Below are positions 30,551 to 41,896 of a stretch of DNA of 64,000 nucleotides, piece by piece (positions within the stretch are counted from its first letter, which is position 1; each line of letters begins with the position of its first letter). The DNA is from Torymus aiolomorphi. Lineage: Eukaryota > Arthropoda > Insecta > Hymenoptera > Torymidae. The stretch is from positions 265,047,575 to 265,111,574 of the forward strand of contig CM070873.1 in assembly GCA_036365515.1 (NCBI GenBank), written 5' to 3'. Position numbers and translations under genes: made by a program. The notes beneath the pieces are model-generated. The model did not search any database. It was not told the DNA's origin and was given only the letters and a program-made list of their open reading frames with translations.

Positions 30551-31395
30551 AATAGACAATTTTTGCTTATAGAACTCTTAAATACAAAGGATATAGATAT
30601 CGTTTAAATACAAATAAAAAAACTAAAACAATAACTAACAAAAACTGTTACATAAAAGCTGTCAAAACTTACAATTTCTTGTCATGATCTAGAGAACTTA
30701 GTATATAGTAAAATCAAAATTAGAAAAATGTTTAAAAATTGCCTTGTTCAAAATCTATAATTATGTTATCTTACTGTTTTGATAACAAATAGAAATTTCA
30801 TATAAAATTACACAGCTTAACCTGTTAATTATGTTCACAGAACCTAAGCGATTGAACTAAGAGAATCAAAATTGTCTAATATTATAAAAGTACATGTTAA
30901 AGTAATATATTACACACAAAAAAAACTCTAGTGTAATGTATGTATTATAGATTTTGTAGTATAGTAAAGTTCAATATGTATAAAGAATTAAAATGAAAAC
31001 TATTAAATAGGCAAGACTCACTTATATATACAATAGATACCTTGAAATGAGTTCTTATACCCTGACTAAACTTAAAAATTAACTAGATGAGCTAATATGA
31101 CCAGCTACAACTGCTTACCCGTATCCCCCAGTTCCTAATTATCTATCCCCTCACATTCTAAAGCACTAACACTTGAAGATCATTGTAGAGCTGGGGAAGT
31201 TGCAAAATGAGGCTGGATAGCCCAGAGCGGGCACTACTCCATGGATGCCAGTCTGCTCAGAATTATCTAATAGCCATCTGAGAGGAAAATACTATAGAGA
31301 CCGACATGCGTGTCTCAATCTCAAGGACTGCCTCACCATAGGAATAAACAAAATACATGAATAGATCAGTCACTGATCTAGAAGACAAGCGAGGA

Positions 31396-31787
31396 GAGTT
31401 GAGCACCTAGAAACCACATGTGACTAATGAATAGATGACACAAAAAATATTACCATATAAAAGAAAATACTGTAGCAATGGTTGTTGTTCACTATTCTCG
31501 CTGCATCAGCTACCTCTAACAATTAGAGGGGAAAGACTGGTAGAACCTCCACTTGTTGTTCCATTGCTGAAAACACCTCCATCCTTAGAGTCGCTGAAGG
31601 TACCAGCAGTAGATTAACTGTACACAGAGCCACTAGTATAAGAGTCAAACACACACATGGAAAGTTGAGTATCTGAAAACCACATATGACTAATAAATAA
31701 ATGAGCCAAGCAACATCACCACACTCAAGAAAGATTCTGCAGCAGTGTCCATCGTTTACACTACTCACGTCTCCAGATACCTGCAAC
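31396..31787. repeat. Diverged direct repeat, period about 267 bp
   Basis: GTTGAGCACCTAGAAACCACATGTGACTAAT-type phrase at about 31396 recurs as GTTGAGTATCTGAAAACCAC at about 31663, followed in each by related AAGAAA.TNCTG.AGCA stretches. Short ORFs here are not recognisable. Confidence 0.55.
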
Positions 31788-32067
31788 AAGAGAAAGTACC
31801 ATAAGCTTACCTATCAGAGAGGTTAGGAACGAGAAAGGGCTTACAAAATTTGCTCTCGCTGTCGACACGCTGCCTTCCTGTATCTGAGGAATATCATCAT
31901 CAACCGCAGTAAACACGATGAAAGGGACGACATTCTCCAGGGCGGCGTATTGCAGCAGCCACCGTCATCACTGGGAACGCCGGGAGTCAGACGATGCGAT
32001 TGTTGACATCACAACATGAACATACGCGCGCGCACGCCGCCGTAGGGCCGTAGTCAACATAGACGGA

Positions 32068-32199
32068 GGGAGTCTCTACAACCTTGCGCATGCGTGTGCG
32101 CTCGCCGTGTATAAGGTATACCTATATATAGGAGAGCGCTATATATAGGTATACCTTATACACGCGAGCGCACACGCACGCGCAAGGTTGTAGACTCCC
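32068..32199. repeat. Long hairpin, about 60-bp arms
   Basis: GGGAGTCTCTACAACCTTGC at the left pairs with GCAAGGTTGTAGACTCCC at the right (one extra CT on the left), continuing through GCGCTCG and GTGTATAAGGTATACC to a short GGAGAGCGC loop at about 32133. Confidence 0.85.
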
Positions 32200-32236
32200 T
32201 AACTAGGGCTAGTAGCAGAAAGCGCGTGCGCGCGAT

Positions 32237-32289
<53 letters not shown>
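32237..32289. repeat. (AT)n microsatellite
   Basis: Pure AT run, about 26 units. Confidence 0.95.
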
Positions 32290-32290
<1 letters not shown>

Positions 32291-33166
32291 TATCTTATAT
32301 ACAGGGAGCCCTCACGGTCACGTGGGTCGCATGCGTTTTTCTGCTGGTGCGAACGCACTATACGCAGCCTATAGCCGAGATGGCCGTTACGGCTGATGTA
32401 CTCTGCACGCACGCAGCACCAAGCCAGATTACCATTGACGAATGCACCAGTGTTGAGTTTTCTCTTTTTGTTTTTCTCCTATTCGCGGTATTAGTGTATG
32501 TGTGCATGTGTGTATATGTATAAGTTATACGAACATCAGTGAGCGATTAGTCTACAGTTTTCGTTAAACTTTGTAAAATTTAACTTTATATTTTTTTATC
32601 AATCGGGAGTAATGACACGGTATTTTTCCTTATGTTACTCAAAAGCATTTTACTTAACACAAAAATTTCAAATACAAAAGTTGTTGATAACATTGAAATA
32701 AAACTTTTTTTCTATTCAACATTTGCATAAATAAAAATAAAAACTATTATTATAATTCGAATAGAAATAATGAAAACAATGTTTTTAATTTTAAATATGA
32801 TTGCAATCATAGTACTTATATATTTAATATTCCTATGTGTACTTTAATCATCTCAATTAATAATTAATTTATATGAATCATAGACTATTTGAAAAGTTAT
32901 CTGCATATAACTATATTTATAGCACTGTGTGACCTAAATCCGCACTTAAGTCACGGCTAGCTGTGACTTAAATAGCCCATTATTACACTGTGAAATAATG
33001 AATTTACTTAAGTCACAGGCACGTAATTAACGCCAATTATCTACCAAAACTATTCAAAAATACGATTTTACATATAAGAATGAACAGGAAAAGAAGTAAG
33101 ACTTCGTTAATAGTTGACAAACCACAAAGAATAAATAAAAATGATGATAATAAGGCTTGTCTATGT

Positions 33167-33217
33167 TATAGGTTAGTTTCATCTGCTATATGGGATAGCA
33201 GATGAAACTAACCTATA
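33167..33217. repeat. Perfect 23-bp stem with 5-nt loop
   Basis: TATAGGTTAGTTTCATCTGC (first 20 nt of the left arm) has an exact inverted copy on the right; the loop is ATGGG. Context is AT-rich and unassigned. Confidence 0.9.
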
Positions 33218-33611
33218 GCAGACCGCGCGCTTTTTAAATATTCAATATTAAACTGTATGGATTTTAGTTTTAAAAGTCTTTCTCTTTAATGATATAACGT
33301 ATACAAATCTTTCACTTTCATAAACTTCAACTTATTGTTAAAGATACAAATCAAATTGCCAAGAATCTAGTTTTATTATTTTTTATGTATATATTCAATA
33401 TTCTAGATTCAATAATAACCATATTCTATATCAGGTATTCTATTATTTAAATAACGTTTTATTAATTTTTTTCAGGGCGGGGGGCTGCGCCCCCCCCCCT
33501 CCACTCTGCCCCACACTTCTCCCACCCCACTTCCAAGTTCCAACTATCATTATAAATAAGCACAAATAAATAAAATAAGAATATGGCGGATTTATGTCAC
33601 ACGAGCTATAA

Positions 33612-34163
33612 AATAGTATACGATACTCGTGACTTAAGGTGATGTCGGAGCCACGCTGATTGGTTGAAAATTTCCTAACCTCAAAAACTTTATATCATAA
33701 ATAAAAAAAAGTGTACAATCGTAAAGCACAAAAATACGGTGATCGCGTGTTCTTGTTATAATAAGGAATGTTTATAAATGTTATACAGCATTTAATAATT
33801 TTTAGTTAAACCAAACAATGGGAAATACGAGGCGAGGTGAGGATGACGTTTCACATAGAAAATTGTAAGATGACCGTCACTTTTACGTAATTCCACGCGT
33901 CAATTTTAAGAATATTGCATTATATAAATTATTGAACATTTTGATTATTGAAAATGCTGTGATCCCGCGTTCTTTGCACGATAAAAAATCGTTAGCAACT
34001 TAATTTTCTGTATTACGAAGTAAATTTCGCGCGAACAATGGGAAATGCGGCTCGAGGTGGAGGTCACCATCGGTAAAGTTCGCTCCTACATCCCCTTAAG
34101 TGGCCCATTATTGCACGGCGTGAGTTTAGCGCCCGAGCGCAGCGAGTCACACGTATCGTAATA
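33612..34163. mobile_element. AATAGTATA-family element with internal 275-bp repeat
   Basis: Ends AAATAGTATACGATACTCGTGA and the inverted TCACACGTATCGTAATATACTATT. The internal part 33638-33912 recurs at 37800-38076. A further partial, diverged copy of the same sequence seems to occupy 33945-34085 (GTGATCCCGCGTTCTT, GAACAATGGGAAAT). No ORF. Confidence 0.55.
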
Positions 34164-34359
34164 TACTATTGTAGAATTATAAGGCAAATTTTCTACAAAA
34201 AAATAATAAATATGTAATAGTAAATGCATAATTTCCATTTAAATTTTACTACAGAGATGTATTTATGTGTATTCTAATGATAATAACGATGAAAATAAGT
34301 ATTACAATTAATGCAATAATAAAATTATAAGGTTTTTCTGAGCATTGCGGTCGTGCCTA

Positions 34360-34406
34360 TTATGTAAAAACGAAGTTTTACATAGGAAAAACTTCGTTTT
34401 TACATA
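34360..34406. repeat. Short hairpin
   Basis: TATGTAAAAACGAAGTTTT pairs with AAAACTTCGTTTTTACATA. Confidence 0.85.
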
Positions 34407-34414
34407 GGAAGGGG

Positions 34415-34513
34415 GCGGGCGACGAGCGAAGCGAGGAGCTGGTGTGTGGGGGCGGGGGGGGGGGGGGGCGTGTCGAGCGCAGCGAGACACGCAGGGGGGC
34501 TCGGCCCCCTAGT
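34415..34513 (+). other. G-rich segment with a possible Helitron-like 3' end
   Basis: Contains GAGCGAAGCGAGG, a poly-G run with one C (about 34449-34468), hairpin GTGTCGAGCGCAGCGAGACAC-type (34470-34490), and GGGGGGCTCGGCCCCC followed by CTAGT. CTAG preceding T after a GC hairpin recalls Helitron termini, but the hairpin abuts CTAG instead of lying about 10 nt upstream, and no Rep/helicase or TC start was found. Confidence 0.25.
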
Positions 34514-34801
34514 TAGATACCAAAAACCGACATTCAAAGCCCCGTTAAAATCCGTGTCCCGGAGGGTGTGCATTCTCCTTGCTAGTATGTTTCAGTATTT
34601 TTATCTTATTTTTCATTACCTTCAAAATATTACTAACAATTTATGTCATATACTATTGTAATTTATTCAAAATATAATGAAATTAGGATTGGTAGTACAA
34701 AAAATAAATTATAGCAATGGAAAATACTATTTAGAAATCTGTAATATAGCTTTGACATCTCCACAAAATGAATTCAGACTTTTATTTTACAAGAATTACT
34801 A

Positions 34802-35238
34802 CACGGAAAAACTTTTGGAAGATCCGTTTGCCTCGTCAAGGTTAACCTCTCATTTCAAAAATCGGTAAACAGGTCTCCCATTTTGGAAGACGTTTACCCA
34901 TATTCAGAGAGAGCGTTTGAACAGTTTGAAGGGCGAACCGTTTAACTTGCTGTTGAAGAACCGTTCTACTTTAAAAAGGGTTAAACAATTCCCCGATGCT
35001 GGGAGGACGGGTATACTATATTATTCATCACTTGCTTAAAAAAAAACAGCCCTCTCGAACATATGGGAGAGAACCGCTCGACGTAAGTATAGAAGAGCGG
35101 TTTTCTTTATTCTCGCGTTAAACTGTTCTTCCAAAATGGGTAAACCGTTTACCCAAACTTCTCGATGACTCGCTCTCAGCGTATTTGGTAGAATGAATTA
35201 CCATAGAGGTGAAGGGTTCACCCAAAAGTTTCTCCGTA
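34802..35238. mobile_element. TA-flanked MITE with CACGGAAAAA ends
   Basis: Left CACGGAAAAACTTTTGG and right CCAAAAGTTTCTCCGTA, flanked by TA. The interior has several GGTAAAC/GTTTACC words and is partly palindromic (TTTTGGAAGACGTTTACCC). Ends match those of 24700-25455. Confidence 0.7.
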
Positions 35239-35312
35239 TATGGCAGATGTAAAATTAGAATACCATTTTGAAGTACCATAATGTCAAATCTAATTAAATC
35301 AAATTTTCTTAA

Positions 35313-35719
35313 GGAGGTTCGATACTTACATCAAAATGCAGCCAACAATTTAGAATTTTTATATTTTATTCCTTAATTTGAAAGAAGATTACATGAACTT
35401 TTTCATTATTTTTGTGTAGTTTTTAATATAGGCTTTTATGGAAGAATGAGGTTATGCGACCTTTGAACATACAACTCTCTTATAATAAAGCAAAAATAAA
35501 GTTAAAAGACCTTCATTTTAATAGAAAAATAATCAAAGAATAAAAACACAGAGGGATCTTAGCCGCTTACAAGGCATTTGGAAAAAAAGTAGGTGAAAAC
35601 TTAAACAAAACGTCGAGTTCGTAGGCTGCGCAAGGAGATACGCGGTGAGTGGGGAGCGCCCGCCGAAAGAAAAGGGACGTCCTTGGCCTCACCCCGCAGC
35701 ATGCCACTATCGAACCTCC
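35313..35719. mobile_element. TTAA-flanked MITE, 407 bp
   Basis: Ends GGAGGTTCGATA and TATCGAACCTCC inside TTAA (35309-35312, 35720-35723). The left three quarters are AT-rich, the right quarter GC-rich; no ORF. Confidence 0.8.
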
Positions 35720-35822
35720 TTAAAATAGAGTAAATTATGCTAATGAATCTATAAAAACACTGTTTTATCAACAAACAAAAAATAACTAAAATTCTGTAAT
35801 TATTATTATCACTATTATCTCT

Positions 35823-35831
35823 ACAATAATA

Positions 35832-35888
<57 letters not shown>
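35823..35888. repeat. (TTA)n microsatellite
   Basis: About 20 TTA units with one AAT start. Confidence 0.95.
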
Positions 35889-37078
35889 TTCATCTGTGCA
35901 CTGATTGAAAGTAAATTTTCAAATTAACAAGTTATTATAATTTTAAAGTTATGACTGATCTGTATTTATAATAGGTTAGTGTAGTGTAGTGTAGCAACTT
36001 AAAAGTGACTGCTTCTATTAATGGAAATAAAATGAAAACCATCAAATTTATGAAGTCAAAACTGCTTTTGCTATACTACAAAAATTTTATTACTTTATAT
36101 TATTGATATTTTGTTCTCTAGTCATCTTTATTTATACTTATCATTTGACTGTTTAATTGTATTCTCCGAAATATAAGTGAGTTGTAAAATAAAACAATAA
36201 CTTGTAAATACATAATTTGACTATAACAAGGCGTTAAAAAATAAAGTTCCTTAATCAGTAACATATTGTTTTTATTAAAAACAAAACGCACAAGGGGAGT
36301 ACACGATTTTCAGGTTATAGAGTAATCTTTTCGATTTGAGCCCAAACGTTGAGCGAAATCCGTATCCCATTCACATTAAAATCCATTAACTTTTATGAAA
36401 ATTTTAATATTTTAGAATCGCTAAAACAAAAAACTTATATAAATATATTTATTTTTATTTGAAAAAGATAGTGCGGTACTTACAACTGAAGTAATTTATA
36501 ATGTCATCTGAAAAGCAAATATGTACAACGTTCGAGAAGTTTGTGAAGTCTAAGAAGGGAAATTCGTGAAGAAAAAAATTTTATTGCACAATCATCGAGT
36601 TAAAGCTGCCACAGATTATACGCGTACTTTTGCATCTGTCACGTGCGTTTGTTTCGCCTCTCGATGACGTAATCCAAATTCGACAATGAATATCTTTTTG
36701 GTTTGTTCGTCAACATAAACTTTCGTTCATAATAAAGCTGAAAATATATACTTTTACGTCGCGGTTTTTCATGACGATATCCACTGTTTATAAAAAATTA
36801 TAGCGTATTACTTCCGGCCAACCGCAATGTCTTTGCCGTAAGACAAACTTAAAACGGTGATTTTTCAAAGAACTTTTATCACATATTTGATCATCAACCC
36901 TATCTGAAATTTCGTAAATACATTAATTTAGTCGCTATTAATAAAACATTTCAATTTCATAAGATTCTTCACTAATTTAATTTACAATAGAACCTCATTA
37001 ACAGGTGGGTAAGAAATAACTTTTACACCACTCTAATCTCAAAATCATAACTTTAATATGATTATTCGGCTTTCGTGG
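35889..37078. other. AT-rich spacer, nothing recognised
   Basis: No supported gene. A short GTAGTGTAGTGTAG run occurs near 35980. Confidence 0.4.
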
Positions 37079-37146
37079 TGTAAAATACGGTACGACACTG
37101 GTGCGTAAGGTGATTTTTACCGCATTCGACTTTTCCGTATCGTAAT

Positions 37147-37440
37147 GTACTATTGTCTCATACCCTGTCGGAAAGTGTTGTTTTCCCACCCTGCTCTCAC
37201 GGCCAAAAGTGCCACATTCCCTCACGCCTAGAAACTGCGACGCGCATGCGCGTTTCTCTAATTTTCGGCGCGGCTGGCGCCGCCTGCGTGTTGCAGCCCT
37301 CGCTGCCGCTCGGGCCGCAAATCACCTGCAGGCGGCGCTAGTCGGCAGAAAATTAGAAACGTGCATAAGCCTCGCAGTTTTAGGAGTGAGGTTATGTGGC
37401 ACTTAAGACTCTGAGATCAGGGTGAAAAGACAATAATATA
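37147..37440. repeat. Palindromic element, AATAGTATA family
   Basis: GTACTATTGTCTCATACCCTG at the left matches the inverse of CAGGGTGAAAAGACAATAATATAC at the right. The GC-rich core has GAAACTGCGACGCGCATGCG, TGGCGCCGCCTGC and their inverted counterparts. Confidence 0.65.
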
Positions 37441-37466
37441 CTTTCCTCCAGGGAATACATGAGACA

Positions 37467-37603
37467 AAATAGTATACGCAACACGGGAGGGAAGTAGAAC
37501 ATCTCAACCCGCGTGTTTACCACCCTCGCCTTCGGCTCGGGCGTTAATATCACACGCGGGTTGGGATGTCTTACTTCCCTCCTTTGGTGCGTAATGTACT
37601 ATT
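37467..37603. repeat. Hairpin element, AATAGTATA family
   Basis: AATAGTATACGCAACACGGG pairs with the inverse of TTTGGTGCGTAATGTACTATT. Stem GGAGGGAAGTA/TACTTCCCTCC and AACCCGCGTG/CACGCGGGTT; tip CTCGCCTTCGGCTCGGGCG. Confidence 0.75.
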
Positions 37604-37694
37604 TCCTCACACCGGGCCGAAAGTACCTCATTCCCGCCCGGCTCCGAAATGGAAATATGGCATTTTCGGCCTCGATGTGAGGAAAAATAGTATA
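37597..37694. repeat. Hairpin sharing an end with its neighbour
   Basis: GTACTATTTCCTCACACCGG and the inverse of CGATGTGAGGAAAAATAGTAT, with GGCCGAAAGTACC in the stem. Its left end is also the right end of 37467-37603, so the two hairpins overlap. Confidence 0.7.
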
Positions 37695-37799
37695 CTAATC
37701 CCTACTGAAAAAATTCGCATGAGGCACCTGTGAACTCACCTGAGATATATCTCATGCCAAAATCTCACGTTACGTACGAAAAAACTAAGACATGCCTTT

Positions 37800-38076
37800 A
37801 GGTGATTTCGGAGCCACGCTGATCGGTTGAAATTTTCCTAACCTCAAAAACATAATATTATGAATAAAAAGAAGCACACAATTGTAAAGCACAAAAATGC
37901 GGTGATCGCGGATTCTTGTTATAATAAGGAATGTTTATAAATGTTATACAGCATTTTATAATTTTCAGTTAAGACAAACAATAGGAAATACAACGCGAGA
38001 TGAGGATGCCGATTTACATAGAAAATTATAAGGTGACCGTCACTTTACGTAATTCCACGAATCAATTTCAACAATG
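37800..38076. repeat. Second copy of the 275-bp dispersed repeat
   Basis: Direct copy of 33638-33912, from GGTGATNTCGGAGCCACGCT through TTGTTATAATAAGGAATG to CGTAATTCCACG; differences are scattered substitutions and small indels. Confidence 0.85.
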
Positions 38077-38210
38077 TTCTGGCTTTCTTTCCTTATTTTG
38101 GGCACACACACATTCTCACTCAAACTCTCGATACTTACTCTGTAACGCGTCAACAAGAACATACGACTTTTACTAGCCAATGAGAGAGCCCGTTACAATC
38201 GTGCGTTTAA

Positions 38211-38773
38211 GGACGCTTGCTCATTGCAATTGTAACCAAAAGTACGCAGAGTCGAACGCCGTACGCCTAGCGCTCTCTCGGGTCTCCCCACTCAAAATTT
38301 CACGCGAGACTGTACACGTACACATGGCGCCGCTTCATCGGTATGTACATTCACATCGAAGCGCTCCGTCTGTGTAGACACACGCGTAGCGCGCGGGCCC
38401 GCCATTGATTTGTTTACACGCACACAAGGACACGCGCGGCCGAAGTTACCTACTTTAAACAACTGTATCTCGAAAACGGTGCTGCTAGGCTTTCTGGATT
38501 TTGGAGAGCTTATTTAAAATATCATCATTAGTAAAATATCTCTTTTTCGTTCAATTCTATAGAAAACTTTTGGCGTTATTAATGAAAACGTTAATTTTTT
38601 CACGACTTTTTCATAAGACACCGTATTAAATTGTCTAACTTTGATAGCTTATATCTCATGAACGATGTTGCTAGGCTTTCTGAAGTTTGCAGATGTTGCA
38701 CATAATAACAATAAGAATCTACCCTGCAAGTTTCATAAGATTCTATAGAAACTCATTTTGTGAGCAAGCGTCC
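38211..38773. mobile_element. TTAA-flanked MITE, 563 bp
   Basis: Perfect 13-bp ends GGACGCTTGCTCA and TGAGCAAGCGTCC inside TTAA (38207-38210, 38774-38777). Left half GC-rich, right half AT-rich with two ATATCTC.(A)AACG.TG.TGCTAGGC units, as in the element at 24.5-25.8 kb. Confidence 0.85.
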
Positions 38774-38851
38774 TTAAGGGGAGAGACTCGCGGTCTCTCT
38801 GTCGCGCACGCATCTAGTTAGTCTCCGAGCGGAGAGCGCAGAGCGCACCCC

Positions 38852-39585
38852 TGTTGAAAAAAATCATATGACAATCACTTGATCATCATCCCCGAAATCA
38901 CGCCAAAAAGTCAAATGATTTTCATGTGATTGTCATATGATTCTCATGTGACTCTTATATTCCCAATTTGTTAAATATTTATTCAAATAATTCTTATTAA
39001 TTATTATTATTATGCATTTACTTGAATCTACGATTAACTAATGTATGTTGATATAATGTAAATGGTGGCAAAGAAGTTTTGCATTAGTTGTCATAATTTA
39101 GAAATGAAAAATTAAATATAACAAATTTAAGATTAACAATAATAAATTATAATAATTATTAATAATAAATGAAAATATTAACATTATTTTCAGGTAGAGA
39201 TCAGCTGATAACCACCTGAAAATCAGGTGACGTTTTGGCCTGATTTTCAGCTGATTATCAGCTAATAATCAGCTGATAATCAGCTGAGCTTTTTCAGTAG
39301 GGGCGTCGTCACGTTCATCCTATGCAGTTCCCTTTGTATCTGTTGGATCTACAGTAGAGATTTTTATAAATTATTTCCACTTATTTTATTTCCCTTACCT
39401 TGTATTGACTAATTTTACAAAATTATTTGAATAAATATTTAACAAATTGGGAACATGTGAGTCACATGAGAATTACGATAATCATATGAAAAATCATATA
39501 AAAATCATATGAAAATCATTTGACTTTTTTGCGTGATTTCGGGGATGATGATCAAGTGATTGTCATGTGATGTTTTTCAACAGGG
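38852..39585. mobile_element. Foldback element built from CANNTG palindromes
   Basis: Ends CCCTGTTGAAAAA and TTTTTCAACAGGG. Arms share ATCACTTGATCATCATCCCC, GAAATCACGC.AAAAAGTCAA and CCCAATTTGTTAAATATTTA. The interior includes a CAGCTGATTATCAGCTGA-type array at 39205-39285 that ends GAGCTTTTTCAGTAGGG, possibly a second member nested inside. Confidence 0.75.
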
Positions 39586-41782
39586 ACAGGCCTCCCTCGC
39601 CCCGTTACACCGATTTGAATAAAACCACGTTTTTTCTACGCTGCAAATTCTTGTGAGTTTTCTCTGCTTCCGCCTACCACCATACCACGTCCTGCAAACC
39701 CGCACATTTTTTGATCCTTCGAGCCGGATGTGGTAAAGTTCAAACGCAGTTTACACGCAATTCCGCGGGTGATTAAACGAGTGCTTTGGAAGCTACGAGA
39801 ACTTCAACGAAGAACACGTACAGCCTATATCACTCAATTACCTGCTATTCGGAATTACGTGAAGGAAACTCCAGAACATCTGCCGCACGAGCATCGCGCA
39901 TGAGCCGCCGCTTCGTGTCGACCAGCTACGGGGGAGACAGGAGTGCGCGCATGGATTACGTCGACTCACACGCCCTCGAGATACTCCGAGAAGGTGACAT
40001 CGCCGTACATCTGCCACGAGGAGGCTCACCGCATCAAATTGGAGCAAGAGGGGAGGGGTACATTCCTCCCACCTCGCTTCTAGGGCAAGCGCATTTTGGA
40101 CGAGTCCAAGTGCGCCGCAGGGGTGCCGCCTACAACGCAGCCCCTTTCACACTTGAAACGAGCCAAGGAAGGCGCTCACCGCAATATCGTCTATCCGCTC
40201 TCCTGACTAGAAGGGGGACAAGAGAAAAATAAAAACAGAAAAACGGACATGAGGTAATGTACACTCATATACACACACTCATTATTTAATTTGTGTGTAC
40301 AGGTATACTGTGCGAGCGCTTACGCCTCACACACATTCACGCAACCGTATGAGAGAAACTGCGCAGGCGTAGCAAACACTTGTTGCCGCGACTGCTACAG
40401 CCGCGACTGCTACAGTCACGAGGGACAACACGTGCAGTGCTAGCAGGTGCGCCGCCTGCCGCGGCTGCTTGTGACGTCACCGGGCGCCGCTCGACACTGC
40501 TCTCTCTCTCTCTCTCTCTCCCGCACTCTACAGTGCGTGCGCTGTGCACGCTCCGCTGCTACCCACGCAGCTCCTCGCCTACGGCCGACGCCGTACCTAC
40601 ATAGCTTGCTGGCTGCTATAGCCGCGGTCCCCGCAACAGCTCATCATTCGCGCGGTCACATGTACCGCCGACCGAATACATACGCCGTGTCGCCTCATGC
40701 TGCAGACGACGACACGACGCACATCGTGGTTCGTCGCTGACAAAGCATTGCTGCCGGCGGTGAGACACCGACACTGCGCGACGCATACCGCCTCAGCGCC
40801 GCTTCACCGCTGTGTGCGCCGCTCACGGCCACACCTCATGCTGCACGCCTCGCTGGCTTCCCTAACCGCGGCCGCTATCTCGAGCACGCTTCGCTGTGTT
40901 CTACCGCATAGCCTGACACGACAGCTGTTACGGCTCACGTACGTTCTCATACGACGTACAACACGGCAGATCATCACCGTTCCGGAGTCGTCACGATCAA
41001 CGCTTTCGGCTCTAAGTTCCTTCACACGGACAACGTCTTCACGCGTAGCGTCGGTAAGATAGAGCTCCACTGCCGCCTGTCGGAATACACGCTGCCACCG
41101 CATTCAACTAAAAGGTGACTTCGTTCCTTTACTGGATTACTGCTACTCTGCACATTGTTAGAAGTTTTACTAATTCCTCTGTGCTTTAGGAGAATTGTAG
41201 TTTATCTTGTAGTATTTTCTGTAAATCATACAGTAAACTTTAAGCAGTTCACTGAAACTGAAATCCTTGCAACTTTAATTTTTATTTACAAGTAATTTAT
41301 TCAGAGCACTTAGGTATTGGTATGACTGTCAAATTAATTTAGATGCGATATCTCTAATATATTGGACCTTTGTAATTATATTTAAATTTATATACTCATG
41401 TTGATTTCGATTGTTGGTTTAAATTGACATTTGAAAATAACTTGCGTTATTGATCTCGTATATCGAAGTTCACAATTCATCGGTTGATTTGATATTTGTA
41501 GTTAGCATCCATTTGAGGTACTCCTTGGGGAACTCCTTGCGCTAATAGGGCCAGATACAAACTCATTTTCTTCAAGCTTCTCTTAAAGTTGTACTGGAAA
41601 TCAGTACTATTCGGTTTATTTCGTGTAGTTACGCACTTCAGTTATTACATCACCGCAATTTAACGAGTCTCTCGTCAGATGCTGTACAGCATCAAATATT
41701 AGCTAATCCGCTCTACTTTATTTTACTTCTTCTTAGTATTTAACCACTTAGTATTTAATCGGGTTGTATCATCGATATCGAG
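39586..41782. other. Unassigned region, perhaps leader/LTR of the BEL element in part
   Basis: Moderately GC-rich to 41100, then AT-richer. A 148-codon open frame at 39786-40232 matches nothing I know and lacks supporting context. (TC)n at 40499-40520 and an AT-rich step near 40260. The BEL coding region begins at 41783, so its 5' LTR and leader should lie here, but I could not find TG...CA ends or a primer-binding site, and no 3' LTR exists to compare. Confidence 0.3.
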
Positions 41783-41896
41783 ATGGCATCCATTGACAGA
41801 CAATTACGCGTTCGCTCGCAGATACTCAACGCCTTCGACAATTTTAAAAAGTTAGGCAAGGTTAAGATGACTGAAGGCGTGTGTACCACTCGCCTG
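41783..41896 (+). pseudogene. BEL/Pao gag N-terminus
   Basis: ATG 41783 (MASIDRQLRVRSQILNAFDN) leads a gag-type helical N-terminus that continues, across the inserted element, at 46404: VCTTRL before the insertion and TTRLLRLKDLW after it, in the same frame with a 12-bp duplication. This shows it belongs to the BEL element, although it is fused in frame to the inserted R1-like ORF1. Confidence 0.8.

Noticed and set aside
34446..34490. G-quadruplex as a regulatory element
   Set aside because: The poly-G run may be partly a sequencing artefact; no gene nearby to regulate.
37147..37440. A protein-coding exon at the GC-rich palindrome
   Set aside because: Open frames are short, present on both strands, and follow the symmetry of the inverted repeat.
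39786..40232. 148-codon ORF as a host gene
   Set aside because: No recognisable domain, no splice or promoter support; GC-rich DNA gives such open frames by chance.
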